From positions 1,891,786 through 1,955,785 of the forward strand of contig NZ_LUKD01000001.1 of NCBI RefSeq assembly GCF_001592745.1: a stretch of DNA of 64,000 nt. The letters run 5' to 3'. A program made the translations under genes and the position numbers. Each line of letters opens with the position of its first letter. The stretch's first letter is position 1. Positions 50,838 to 59,340 of this stretch are shown in pieces. This stretch comes from Bdellovibrio bacteriovorus (lineage in GTDB: Bacteria > Bdellovibrionota > Bdellovibrionia > Bdellovibrionales > Bdellovibrionaceae). Under the pieces are notes generated by a model, which did not search any database, was not told the DNA's origin, and saw only the letters and a program-made list of their open reading frames with translations.

Positions 50838-53057
50838 CTACTTTTTAAGAATGTAATCCAATGAGTGAGCACGCATTTCGAAGTAGTCGGTGACGAACTC
50901 TTTAGAGCCTTGAGACTTTAGAACGGTGATATCACTTTGAATTTTTTTAAGCATTGAGTCCTTGTCGAACTTAATTTCTTGTCCGTGGAGATAATAAGCC
51001 TGTAGGTGCTTCTCAAGTGAAGATAGGCGCAATAAGACGTCTTTCTCAAAGATATTTAAACCACCTTGAGTGCTCATATATGTTTCAATGTCGGTGCAAC
51101 GATAGGCAAATTCTTTAAGAATGCAGTCTTTGCGGTCAAGACCGTTGATCTTGCAATTGCGTCCTTCTGACGAGCGATAAAAGTTTAAAATTTCTTCCGT
51201 TGTTTGCTCTTGATATGTGGCAGTTGGCATAACGCCGTTCTTAGTAAAACCTTTTTTCTCTTTCAGATACGTGTATCCATGAACCTCAGATAAGAAGGCC
51301 GCGGGAAGAAGACGGCCTTTTTGATCCACTCTTCGAAAAGCGACGATGTCGCCAGCCTCGAGTTGATCAAAGGTTACGGGTTTGCACAAAGGAGACTCAA
51401 TAAGAAAAGCGAATTCACTGCCGAAGGTGTGATGCACACCTTGAGAAAGACCGGCTAAAAGAGTCGACGAGTTCCAGCAGTTAGGGCCTTCTTCGCGTGC
51501 AGGGGATTTTTTAAGAAAATCAATACGTCCTTTTAACAGGGCCGCTTTCGTATCTGCATATCCTTTTGATAGGACGGGTGCTTCGGGAGTCATCACTTGC
51601 GCTGTCTCAATAAAGAGCTGACGTATTTGTACGGCGGTCAAATGCGGAAGCTCCATCCATACCTTGGCGGCTTCATGAACCATGAAAGGTGTCGCCATCG
51701 AAGTTCCGCTGTGGGAAATCAATCCTCCGCCGATGCTGGCAGCAACGACCTTTGTTCCTGGGGCAAGGATATCTACCGTTTTGTGTCCATAGTTGCTGAA
51801 TTCCGCGATCTTTGCATTTGCCGGAGTGACCTTGCTAAAATCGGGCGCGTCTAAGGCGCCGACCTTCAATACATTCGGCTGTTCAAAGCTGGCTGGGTAT
51901 TGGCGGTTCTTTCTGTCGTCGATATTCAGGGATTCATTTCCTGCGGCGACCACAAAGAGTGTTTCTGGATTTTCATCAATCATACGGCGATAAGCTTTGA
52001 TTCCATCGCGAAGTCCCAAGAGGTCTTTAGTGTCCGGTGGAAATCCAATGCTTAAATTCACGATTCGAATTTTGTGCTTTTTAATAAAGGCAGAAATTTT
52101 ATCGATGTAGCTTGCTTGCGTGTAGTCGCCTGCAAAGCCCACAAGAGCTGCATTCATCAGATCGCCGATTGCGATATGAGCCACATGGGTTCCATGCGAA
52201 AGGGGACGATCATCGCGTTGAAAAGCTGTCGAAGACTCGGTGGGAAGTCCGACGTTTTTGACTTGTTCCCAGCCAAAGTTGTCATCCACCCAGCCATTAC
52301 CGTCATTGTCCTTGCCATCCATAGGATCGTCAGGATTATTCCACCATTTTGTCACCAGCGCTTCATGATTGTAATCAAAACCTGAATCGATGATTCCAAT
52401 TAAAAATTTATTGGGATTTTCGCGATGACGTTTGTGAAGTCGAATTTCTTCTTCAGACTTCCCTAAAGAGCGTAAACGTTGAACAAGGTCATAGGGTTCA
52501 TACATTGAGAAACGTGTTTTTACTTTTCCATCGGGCGTGACTTCTATAAAACCCGTTGGTTTTTCATGACGGTCGTTAGAGGCATACGAAAAGGTGATAG
52601 AAGAAAGAAGCTCGCCTTTTTCATTTTCATAATCTTTGCCATTCACCCGAAAAGGGGCTTGAGTTTCATAACGCTCAATGAACAGAAGCTTCCGAGGAGC
52701 TTCATCGCTATAAATCCACTTGCGAAATAGAATGGATGATTCTGTCTCGCGGTTTTTAGAATCTAAATTTGAAAGCTCTTGCTTAGAAGTGATCTGTCCA
52801 TAGTCTTCTTTTTCAACCGAAAGATTGATGCGAACGGTGTGACCATTTTCAAGATAGCTGTAACGGGACCAGCCCGAGAATCTTCCGGAAATATCGAAGT
52901 GTCGTTCTTCAACAAGCTGTTTATCTTTGAAATAATATTCTTTAGAGACCACTCCATTATCGAACTTCTCTTTGCGGACTTCAAATTCCGCTCGGGCCGT
53001 TGTATTTCCCAAAATGAGACACAATGTGAAAATCGCGCGAAGAGCGGAGCATTTCAT
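50838..53057 (-). CDS. Secreted subtilisin-like (S8) serine protease
   Basis: 739 residues from the ATG at 53057 (GAGGTG upstream). Signal peptide MKCSALRAIFTLCLILGNTTARA, an N-terminal region of about 200 residues with MORN/toxin-like repeats (VVSKEYYFKDKQLVEERHFD), then the S8 domain: Asp in IGIIDSGFDYNHEA, His in SHGTHVAHIAIG and Ser in SHSGTSMATPFMVHEA. A Ca-binding-like DDPMDGKDNDGNGWVDD stretch sits between Asp and His. The C-terminal 250 residues are of unknown type with several cysteines. Likely cell-surface or released. No terminator recognised. Confidence 0.92.
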   Translation of the reverse strand: MKCSALRAIFTLCLILGNTTARAEFEVRKEKFDNGVVSKEYYFKDKQLVEERHFDISGRFSGWSRYSYLENGHTVRINLSVEKEDYGQITSKQELSNLDSKNRETESSILFRKWIYSDEAPRKLLFIERYETQAPFRVNGKDYENEKGELLSSITFSYASNDRHEKPTGFIEVTPDGKVKTRFSMYEPYDLVQRLRSLGKSEEEIRLHKRHRENPNKFLIGIIDSGFDYNHEALVTKWWNNPDDPMDGKDNDGNGWVDDNFGWEQVKNVGLPTESSTAFQRDDRPLSHGTHVAHIAIGDLMNAALVGFAGDYTQASYIDKISAFIKKHKIRIVNLSIGFPPDTKDLLGLRDGIKAYRRMIDENPETLFVVAAGNESLNIDDRKNRQYPASFEQPNVLKVGALDAPDFSKVTPANAKIAEFSNYGHKTVDILAPGTKVVAASIGGGLISHSGTSMATPFMVHEAAKVWMELPHLTAVQIRQLFIETAQVMTPEAPVLSKGYADTKAALLKGRIDFLKKSPAREEGPNCWNSSTLLAGLSQGVHHTFGSEFAFLIESPLCKPVTFDQLEAGDIVAFRRVDQKGRLLPAAFLSEVHGYTYLKEKKGFTKNGVMPTATYQEQTTEEILNFYRSSEGRNCKINGLDRKDCILKEFAYRCTDIETYMSTQGGLNIFEKDVLLRLSSLEKHLQAYYLHGQEIKFDKDSMLKKIQSDITVLKSQGSKEFVTDYFEMRAHSLDYILKK

Positions 53058-53132
53058 GGAACACCTCAATAGGGACAAGAGGTGCAACGGAGGTGCCTTT
53101 GCAGAAGGAATAGGTTTTCAAAGGGGTGGCAT

Positions 53133-53157
53133 CCTCTGTCAAAAGATATGACAGAGG
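53133..53157. other. Perfect hairpin between the S8 protease and the glutathione peroxidase gene
   Basis: Arms CCTCTGTCA and TGACAGAGG, nine pairs, loop of seven. It has no T-run on either strand. Either a 3' end of the glutathione peroxidase mRNA or part of the protease leader. Confidence 0.45.
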
Positions 53158-53179
53158 ACCTTGAGCGACACTTAAGAAA

Positions 53180-53665
53180 TTATTTTATCGCGGATTGAAC
53201 ATCCGCTGTCAGATTCTTTGGTTCTTCTTGAGGCGGGTAGCGTTTGATGACTTTTCCATCTTTACCTACTAAGAACTTCGTAAAGTTCCATTTAATCATT
53301 TCCGTGCCTAGCAAGCCAGGGGCGGCCTCTTTGATCCATTTGTAGACGGGATCTGCGCTGTCGCCGTTGACGTCCACTTTGGCCATCACTGGAAACTTGA
53401 CGTTGTAAGTAAGACTGCAGAACTGCTGAATGTCGGCATTGCTGCCAGGCTCTTGCGAACCAAATTGGTTGCAAGGAAATCCCAGAACTATGAAACCTTG
53501 ATCCTTGAATTTTTCGTACAAGGCTTCAAGGCCCTCGTACTGAGGAGTGAATCCGCATTTGCTGGCGACATTCACAACGAGCACCACTTGCCCTTTGTAC
53601 TTATCTAAAGAGACGTCAGAACCATCGGCTGCTTTCACGGTGAATGAATGTAATGTCTTTTCCAT
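53180..53665 (-). CDS. Glutathione/thioredoxin peroxidase
   Basis: 161 residues, BtuE/Gpx type. VNVASKCGFTPQYEGLEALY holds the peroxidatic cysteine, LGFPCNQFGSQEPG the conserved Gln and a further cysteine, IKWNFTKFLVGKDG the Trp-Asn pair. Reduces hydrogen peroxide and lipid peroxides with thioredoxin or glutathione. No signal peptide, so cytoplasmic. Transcribed alone on the minus strand, divergent from the Cys/Gly-rich gene. Confidence 0.94.
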   Translation of the reverse strand: MEKTLHSFTVKAADGSDVSLDKYKGQVVLVVNVASKCGFTPQYEGLEALYEKFKDQGFIVLGFPCNQFGSQEPGSNADIQQFCSLTYNVKFPVMAKVDVNGDSADPVYKWIKEAAPGLLGTEMIKWNFTKFLVGKDGKVIKRYPPQEEPKNLTADVQSAIK

Positions 53666-53813
53666 TGACCACTCCTTAACTGAAATTTTGAATTACTATT
53701 CTGTCATGTGTTCTCATGTTGAAACAACTAGAATCATATAAAGCTGTTTATTGCGTGTCGAGGGAAATGCCGATTAAAACTTGCGAACTTCTCTTTATAT
53801 TACAGAAGTGTGG

Positions 53814-53821
53814 ACCGATAA
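53814..53821 (+). promoter_or_regulatory. Sigma-28-type -10 element of Cys/Gly-rich gene 1
   Basis: ACCGATAA ends seven bases before the ATG at 53829, the same distance as in both fibre genes. The -35 region (TTTATATT) is poor. No Shine-Dalgarno precedes the ATG. Confidence 0.4.
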
Positions 53822-53828
53822 TGAAACC

Positions 53829-55316
53829 ATGGGGACTTGGTATATCTGGATAATCTTCATGGTAGCGATATCCTTTTCGCAAGCGCAAGCGGCAGATCCG
53901 TTTTTGGGTTGTGCAGATTACTGTGCAATGCGATTTACGGCAGGCAGCAAGGCTTGGGACAACTGTATAGTTCAAACACAGAATGAAGGTTATTGCGGAC
54001 GTCCACCAAGTTCATCGACGCCAACAAGTTCGCAGACAAGACAAGAAAATCCGAATCAAAACAACGGAAATAATCAAAACCGAAATCAGAATCAAAACCA
54101 AAATCAACAAGGTCAGTGTTATGCGCAGTACGAAAGTTTGCTGCAGCAATGTAACACGCAGATCGACGATACGTCTTACACTTGCGATGAAAAGAATGAC
54201 TCGGGGATGAATAACGTCGCCAGCACTGCTTCTCAATTGGCTTTGCTAATGGGTCAGCAAACTTCCGCGAGTGTTCAAGCAGCGTGCTCCAGAATGGGTG
54301 ATCTTTCACAAGCGGCGAGTGGCGCATTGGCGGCTTATCGTCTTACTTGTAGTGAGTCTATGAAGACGTGTCGATCCACGTGCGATTCGGCCGTAGACTA
54401 TGTGAAGGCGAATCCAAATTGTTTTCCAACCAACTCGGCGACACAGTTAAGTGCGGTGAACGCGCTTTCTCAGGCCCAGTCACGCCGTGATAAGTGTGAT
54501 AACTTTGAAAGTAAAATGAACGAGGCCCAACAGGCGATTCAGAATTATGGAGCGACGTCAGCGAATGCCACTCAGTGTGGAGAGCAGAATAAAGGGGAAA
54601 CATCGACGACACCTGATTTCTGTAAATCCACTCCGAACTATCCGGGGTGTAACCCTTCAGCTCCAGTGGATTGTACAAAGCCTGAACTGGCTTCATCCAA
54701 TAAAGTTTGTATCTGTACGAAAAATCCATTAGATCCTGCGTGTTTTTCCCAACAAAAGACAGCAGATAATTCTCAAGTAGGCAATCTGATCGATTCATCC
54801 AGTCGTTTGGCGGCCAATAAAGGCGACGATTTAGGAGGAGATCTTCCGGGATTGCCTGGTATTGAGCACGGCCAACTTCCTTCGGGTGGTTACGGCGATG
54901 CTGTTGATGGAGCTCAAGGTGGAGGCGGTACCAGCTTGGGAGGTGGAAGTAGCGGCAGTGGTGGTGGTTATGCAGCCGGATTAGAGGGCGAAGGCAATGC
55001 TGCCCGTGACGAAAACTCAGCGAACGTGAATGGTGGCTACTACGGTGGTGGTGGTGGCGGAAGCGGACTCGGTGGCGGTAGCGGTGGCGATGGTCAACCT
55101 GGAGTTCGTCAACCGACGGCCGCGGGTGCCGGTGGTGCCGCTGGAAAAAATGGTCCTGACCTACGCCAGTTTTTACCAGGTGGAAAATTTGACCCGCGCA
55201 TGCGTGGCATTGCGGGAGCTTCGGGCCCTGATGGTATCACGGGACCCCATTCGAATATTTGGCATAAGATCCAAAACAGATATAAGGTGGTCAGCCCTTC
55301 GTTGTTACCATATTGA
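53829..55316 (+). CDS. Secreted Cys/Gly-rich protein 1 of a tandem pair
   Basis: 495 residues from the ATG at 53829, which begins a signal peptide (MGTWYIWIIFMVAISFSQA); a TTG 48 bases upstream adds a hydrophilic leader and is unlikely. Parts: a Cys-containing head, an Asn/Gln-rich linker (NQNRNQNQNQNQQGQ), a helical Ala/Gln/Cys-rich domain with QIDDTSYTCDEKNDSGM and ASQLALLMGQQTSASVQ, a CICTKNPLDPACF motif, a long Gly/Ser-rich region (about 360-440) and a conserved end GPDLRQFLPGGKFDPRMRG then GPDGITGPHSNIW. Unknown family. The disulfide-rich head plus flexible Gly tail suggests a surface or matrix protein. Confidence 0.75.
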   Translation: MGTWYIWIIFMVAISFSQAQAADPFLGCADYCAMRFTAGSKAWDNCIVQTQNEGYCGRPPSSSTPTSSQTRQENPNQNNGNNQNRNQNQNQNQQGQCYAQYESLLQQCNTQIDDTSYTCDEKNDSGMNNVASTASQLALLMGQQTSASVQAACSRMGDLSQAASGALAAYRLTCSESMKTCRSTCDSAVDYVKANPNCFPTNSATQLSAVNALSQAQSRRDKCDNFESKMNEAQQAIQNYGATSANATQCGEQNKGETSTTPDFCKSTPNYPGCNPSAPVDCTKPELASSNKVCICTKNPLDPACFSQQKTADNSQVGNLIDSSSRLAANKGDDLGGDLPGLPGIEHGQLPSGGYGDAVDGAQGGGGTSLGGGSSGSGGGYAAGLEGEGNAARDENSANVNGGYYGGGGGGSGLGGGSGGDGQPGVRQPTAAGAGGAAGKNGPDLRQFLPGGKFDPRMRGIAGASGPDGITGPHSNIWHKIQNRYKVVSPSLLPY

Positions 55317-55348
55317 GACGTTTTGAATTGAGATAGTTTATACTTTTG

Positions 55349-55376
55349 TAAAGTTGTCGATCCCGAGATCCGATAA
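55349..55376 (+). promoter_or_regulatory. Sigma-28 (FliA)-type promoter of Cys/Gly-rich gene 2
   Basis: TAAAGTTG (55349-55356), 12 bases, TCCGATAA (55369-55376). Close to TAAAGTTT-N11-GCCGATAA. The ATG at 55385 is eight bases beyond the -10, so the mRNA would be leaderless or nearly so. Confidence 0.7.
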
Positions 55377-55384
55377 ATGGATCT

Positions 55385-56905
55385 ATGGGAATGAAGTTTT
55401 TTGCCGCCGTTTTCTGTTTCTCCTCACTTTTATTAAGTGCTTCACCTTCATTGGCCGGAGAAGCCTGCGGGTCGATGACCTGTCGAGATGACCATTACTG
55501 CGAACGCAAAAATAATCTCGTTGGAAAATTAACTGAGACTTGTAAGCCGATCCCCAACTTTGCGGCTACCGATAACACTTCTGGAAATTCATCCCAGGCA
55601 TTGGCTGAGTGCCGCAGAACCTGTCAGTCTCCCAATGTCTGTAATGCCGATAACAGCGAACGTACGAGCTATTCGTGCCGTGCTCCCGAAGGAAATCGTA
55701 CCAACGGGAACAATGCTCCGACGTGCAACCAACAATTCCAACAATTGATGCAGGCTTGCACTTCGCAGATCGAAGATACTTCTTACACTTGCGATGAAAA
55801 AAATGACTCGGGCATGGCCGAAGTCACAAACACGGCTTCACAGTTGGCATTGCTTATGGGGCAACAAACTTCGGCAAGCATTCAAGCGGCTTGTTCAAAA
55901 ATGGCGTCTTTATCTCAAGCAGCCAATGCCGCAGTGGCGGCTTATCGTTTGACATGCAGTAACTCTATCGGAAGCTGTAAATCAGCTTGTGGAGCCGCGA
56001 AAACTTACGCGCAACAACAGGCGACTTGCTTAAGCGCGGGCAATGCGGCTTTGGCAGTGCAGTTAGCTTCTCAAGCGGACACTGAATTAAAACGCTGTGA
56101 TAGTTTTGAAAACAAAGTGAACGAAGCCAACCAAGCCATTTCAAATTTTGGTACAACTTCAGCAAATGCCTCACAGTGTGCCGCTTTAACTTCGGGAGAA
56201 GAAAAACCAACACCAGAATTCTGTGCCGCAAACCCTACTTATCCAAGTTGCGTAGCTCAGCAAGCCGTGGATTGTACAAATCCAACAATCGCGACGACGA
56301 ATAAAGTTTGTATCTGCCAGAAAAATCCCATGGATCCAGCTTGCGTGAGCGCGCAAAAAGCGGGTGACGGAGGCTCCGTGGCTTCGATGATTGACTCCTC
56401 TTCTCGTGTGGGGGCCAAAGCCGGTGAAGATTCTTTCGGCGGTGATTTAGGTTCCACTCCGCCAATTGAACACGGTCAACTTCCATCTGGCGGTGCCGGT
56501 CAAGCTATTGACGGTTCTCAAGGTGGCGGTGGTGGCTCCTTAGGTGGAGGTAGTGGCTCTGGCGGTGGCTCTTACGGATCTGCTGGAGGCGGTGGCGCCG
56601 CGAGTGAAGACGGTGCCAACGTGAATGGTGGATTTTACGGCGGCGGCGGTGGTGGTCGTTCGTATGCAGGTGGCGGCGGCTCTGGCGAAGGTGGGCCTGG
56701 CGGAATTCCTGGTGCGCCAGGTTCGGGTGTCCCAGGGGCCAATGGACCTGACTTAAGAAAGTTTCTTCCGGGCGGTCAGTTTGACCCAAGACTGCGCGGA
56801 GTTGCAGGTACTGCGGGCCCAGACGGGATCACGGGACCGCATTCAAATATTTGGATGAAAATCCAAAACCGTTACAAGGTGATGGTGCCTTCCTTATTGC
56901 CTTAG
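55385..56905 (+). CDS. Secreted Cys/Gly-rich protein 2 of a tandem pair
   Basis: 506 residues. Signal peptide MGMKFFAAVFCFSSLLLSASPSLA, a different Cys-rich head (ACGSMTCRDDHYCERKNN), then the same helical domain as its neighbour (QIEDTSYTCDEKNDSGM, ASQLALLMGQQTSASIQ), CICQKNPMDPACV, a Gly-rich region with GGGGGG runs, and the shared end GPDLRKFLPGGQFDPRLRG, GPDGITGPHSNIW, then KIQNRYKVMVPSLLP. The head differs while the core and tail are conserved. Function unknown; a secreted structural or adhesive protein is inferred. Followed by a bidirectional terminator. Confidence 0.75.
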   Translation: MGMKFFAAVFCFSSLLLSASPSLAGEACGSMTCRDDHYCERKNNLVGKLTETCKPIPNFAATDNTSGNSSQALAECRRTCQSPNVCNADNSERTSYSCRAPEGNRTNGNNAPTCNQQFQQLMQACTSQIEDTSYTCDEKNDSGMAEVTNTASQLALLMGQQTSASIQAACSKMASLSQAANAAVAAYRLTCSNSIGSCKSACGAAKTYAQQQATCLSAGNAALAVQLASQADTELKRCDSFENKVNEANQAISNFGTTSANASQCAALTSGEEKPTPEFCAANPTYPSCVAQQAVDCTNPTIATTNKVCICQKNPMDPACVSAQKAGDGGSVASMIDSSSRVGAKAGEDSFGGDLGSTPPIEHGQLPSGGAGQAIDGSQGGGGGSLGGGSGSGGGSYGSAGGGGAASEDGANVNGGFYGGGGGGRSYAGGGGSGEGGPGGIPGAPGSGVPGANGPDLRKFLPGGQFDPRLRGVAGTAGPDGITGPHSNIWMKIQNRYKVMVPSLLP

Positions 56906-56924
56906 GAAAAAATCTGAACAAATA

Positions 56925-56954
56925 AAAAAAGGGAAGAGTCATCTTCCCTTTTTT
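56925..56954. terminator. Bidirectional terminator
   Basis: Stem AAAAAAGGGAAGA (56925-56937) with TCTTCCCTTTTTT (56942-56954), loop GTCA, between the convergent Cys/Gly-rich gene 2 and lysC. Confidence 0.92.
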
Positions 56955-56974
56955 ATTTTGTCTGTATGATTCGT

Positions 56975-58162
56975 TTAGATAAGCTGATGCAAGCTTTCAA
57001 TTACTTGCTTTCTTAAAGGAGCGTCGACCAGAACCGTGACACTCATCGCGCTCATCATCAATTTGCGCGTTTCTAATTTTTTATCTGATAAAGCATTTAA
57101 AACTTTTTGCGTGATCTCAGGCGATGTTGCTCCCGTGCACGTCAAAGTCACTGTGGAAAAATCTGTGGGCAGAAGCGTGAACTGAGCGTGATTCTGAAGT
57201 TCTTTCTTAATGGCAGAGATGATTTCAGAAGGGCCTGTTAGCAACATTTCTGTTTTATCTAGATTCATTTCGTAGTGCAGAAGCTGAGGGAACGGAATCT
57301 GCTTTTCATCAAAAAGAACTTGAAGGTCTTTAAGGGCTTTCGCCGGATTTTTTTCCTTACTTAAAATTCCAACAACTGTTTCATGAGAGTTTAAAGAAAG
57401 AGCTTTGCAGGATTCAAACATATTCAATCCTTTTTTAACGAGTGTTCCGTCAGAAGTTTTATTAGAAGCAGGGCCGATATACAAAGTCACATCGCGAAGT
57501 TTCGCAAGCTCTACCGAACGGTAGTGCAGAACTTTGGCGCCCCAGAAAGTCATATCCATCAATTGATCATAGCTAAGCTCTTGAATGGGCTTTGCCGCTT
57601 TAACGACATTTGGGTCCGCCGTAAACACCGCGGGAACATCTTTTAGGATTTCACAGCGTTCCGCATTGAAAGCCGCCGCCATTGCCACGGCCGAAGTGTC
57701 GGATCCACCGCGACCCAATGTCGTAATTTCTTTTGTCACCGGAGACACGCCTTGAAAACCGGCTAAGATAACAACCTTATCTGTTTTCAAGGATTCTTCC
57801 ACGCGCATTGGTTTCACATCTTTGATGAAAGCGTTCACGTGAGAGTCATCCGTAAAGATTCCCGCCTGACTTCCCGTAAAGCTGATCGCGGGGCAGCCTA
57901 AATCATTCAGCGCCATACTCATCAGCGACATACTGATTCTTTCACCCACTGTCAGAAGCATATCCATTTCACGACGTTGCGGATGAGCAGAAACTTGGTT
58001 TGCTAGATCGATCAAAGAATTTGTTGTCTTGCCCATGGCGCTAACAACAACGATCAAGGAATTTTCTTTAGATTGAGAAGCGACTCGCGCAGCGACAGAC
58101 TTGATTTTTTCAGGATCTGCCAAGGTGGCGCCGCCGTATTTTTGTACAATCAGAGGTTTCAT
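56975..58162 (-). CDS. lysC: Aspartate kinase
   Basis: 395 residues. Phosphorylates L-aspartate, first step of the aspartate family. N-terminal VQKYGGATLADPEKI (usual KFGGTS altered to KYGGAT), VVVSAMGKTTNSLIDLA, LGRGGSDTSAVAMAAAFNAERCEI and DVPAVFTADPN are the catalytic blocks. The C-terminal third is two ACT domains for feedback control (ending LETRKLMMSAMSVTVLVD), slightly divergent. Its start overlaps the transglycosylase stop by four bases, an odd pairing of a biosynthetic and a wall enzyme, though diaminopimelate is a wall precursor. Confidence 0.93.
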   Translation of the reverse strand: MKPLIVQKYGGATLADPEKIKSVAARVASQSKENSLIVVVSAMGKTTNSLIDLANQVSAHPQRREMDMLLTVGERISMSLMSMALNDLGCPAISFTGSQAGIFTDDSHVNAFIKDVKPMRVEESLKTDKVVILAGFQGVSPVTKEITTLGRGGSDTSAVAMAAAFNAERCEILKDVPAVFTADPNVVKAAKPIQELSYDQLMDMTFWGAKVLHYRSVELAKLRDVTLYIGPASNKTSDGTLVKKGLNMFESCKALSLNSHETVVGILSKEKNPAKALKDLQVLFDEKQIPFPQLLHYEMNLDKTEMLLTGPSEIISAIKKELQNHAQFTLLPTDFSTVTLTCTGATSPEITQKVLNALSDKKLETRKLMMSAMSVTVLVDAPLRKQVIESLHQLI

Positions 58163-59127
58163 TCCAATGCAACTTTCCGACTAAACTGGTGCACGTAAGA
58201 AGAAACAAGTTGTCCCGCGCCTTTAGGCACGCGGATAAAATGTTTCTCGACCTGACGAGGAATGTACCCCAGATAGAGTTCGGCGTTCAAATCTTTTAAT
58301 GATTTTCTTGTGACACTCAAATGATCCGCTAATGCATCCAAGTCTGTGCCACCCGGCACAAGAACGACTTCATACTCAAGCGGGTCCATTTTTTCTAAGT
58401 CGCGAAAGCCATAAAGGTTGGGTGCTTTGGCAATCAACATAGCAGCCAAAATTTTGGGAACGTACTCTTGAGTCTCAACCGGAAGGGCATTGAGTTTTAT
58501 GAGCGTCCAGTAATCTTTGGTTCCATATTTCTTGATGCGGTTGCGAAGCCCATTTTCGCCCATGTTGTAACTGGCGGCGACCAGATACCAAGAACCAAAC
58601 TCTTGATGTAGATCTTTTAAATAACGAATGGCCGCGAGTGTGCTCTTTTTCAGATCGCGTCGCTCATCCAACCACCAGGTTTTGCTTAAACCGTAACGTG
58701 TTCCTGTAGCTTCGATAAATTGCCAAGGGCCAACAGCATCGGCGTGACTAATGGCGTTCGGAGCAAAACCACTTTCGATCATCACCATGTATGCAAGATC
58801 CAAAGGCAAGCCGGCTTTTTTTAGTTCGGCTTGAATGAAGGGCATGTACTTGTAAGAGCGTTGCAACCATTCTCGAAACCACTTGCTTCCGCGAGTGCCT
58901 TGGTAATGTGCAACCCATTTGCTGACTTTTTTATTGTAAGTCACCGGCAAATCAAAAATCAGATTGTCTGACTGAACATGAGTGGAACGTGAGGTGAGAG
59001 CTTTTAACTTCTCTTTCAAAGTCAAAGCCGGAGCAGGGGCAGCGGGAGTCACAGATGTTTCCGCCTGTGCAAATTGAATAATAAAAGTAGATAAAAGGAC
59101 TGCGACCCACGTGCTCATAAAGTTCAT
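58159..59127 (-). CDS. Secreted lytic transglycosylase, MltD/Slt-like
   Basis: 322 residues from the ATG at 59127, which opens a signal peptide (MNFMSTWVAVLLSTFIIQFA); the frame is open to 59304 but that would cover the sigma-54 promoter region and has no signal sequence. The lysozyme-like domain has the catalytic Glu in AYMVMIESGFAPNAIS, AVGPWQFIEATGTRYGL and LVAASYNMGENGLRNRIKKYG. A LysM-like C-terminal part (VLVPGGTDLDALADHLSV) binds glycan. Cleaves peptidoglycan to anhydromuropeptides. It is divergent to the flagellar rod/ring operon, where wall opening may be needed. Confidence 0.88.
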   Translation of the reverse strand: MNFMSTWVAVLLSTFIIQFAQAETSVTPAAPAPALTLKEKLKALTSRSTHVQSDNLIFDLPVTYNKKVSKWVAHYQGTRGSKWFREWLQRSYKYMPFIQAELKKAGLPLDLAYMVMIESGFAPNAISHADAVGPWQFIEATGTRYGLSKTWWLDERRDLKKSTLAAIRYLKDLHQEFGSWYLVAASYNMGENGLRNRIKKYGTKDYWTLIKLNALPVETQEYVPKILAAMLIAKAPNLYGFRDLEKMDPLEYEVVLVPGGTDLDALADHLSVTRKSLKDLNAELYLGYIPRQVEKHFIRVPKGAGQLVSSYVHQFSRKVALE

Positions 59128-59298
59128 TATGAAGCCGATTCTTTGACACTGTCGACAAAGAACTGACAACACTGCGATGCCATCGACAAAGGTCAATGCA
59201 CGGTCAAATCCAAAAAAACTTGAGTCCAAGAAAAACTTTTGCGACGAAGGTCTAGCGTGGAAATCATTTCCTAGACGAAGATCGGTCCTGTCAAAACA

Positions 59299-59314
59299 TG
59301 GCACACGCCTTGCT
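59299..59314 (+). promoter_or_regulatory. Sigma-54 (RpoN) promoter of the flgF operon
   Basis: TGGCAC, five bases, TTGCT: GG at 59300-59301 and GC at 59312-59313 with the required ten-base interval. It matches the TGGCACG-N4-TTGC[A/T] consensus almost exactly. Transcription would start near 59325, just ahead of GGAGGAG and the flgF ATG. About 170 bases upstream are free for an activator site. Confidence 0.8.
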
Positions 59315-59340
59315 GCTCAACAATGTGTGGAGGAGTGTTC

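Noticed and set aside
59128..59304. N-terminal extension of the lytic transglycosylase to 59304
   Set aside because: It has no signal peptide at its start, is hydrophilic and odd in composition, and reaches the sigma-54 promoter; the ATG at 59127 starts a proper signal peptide.
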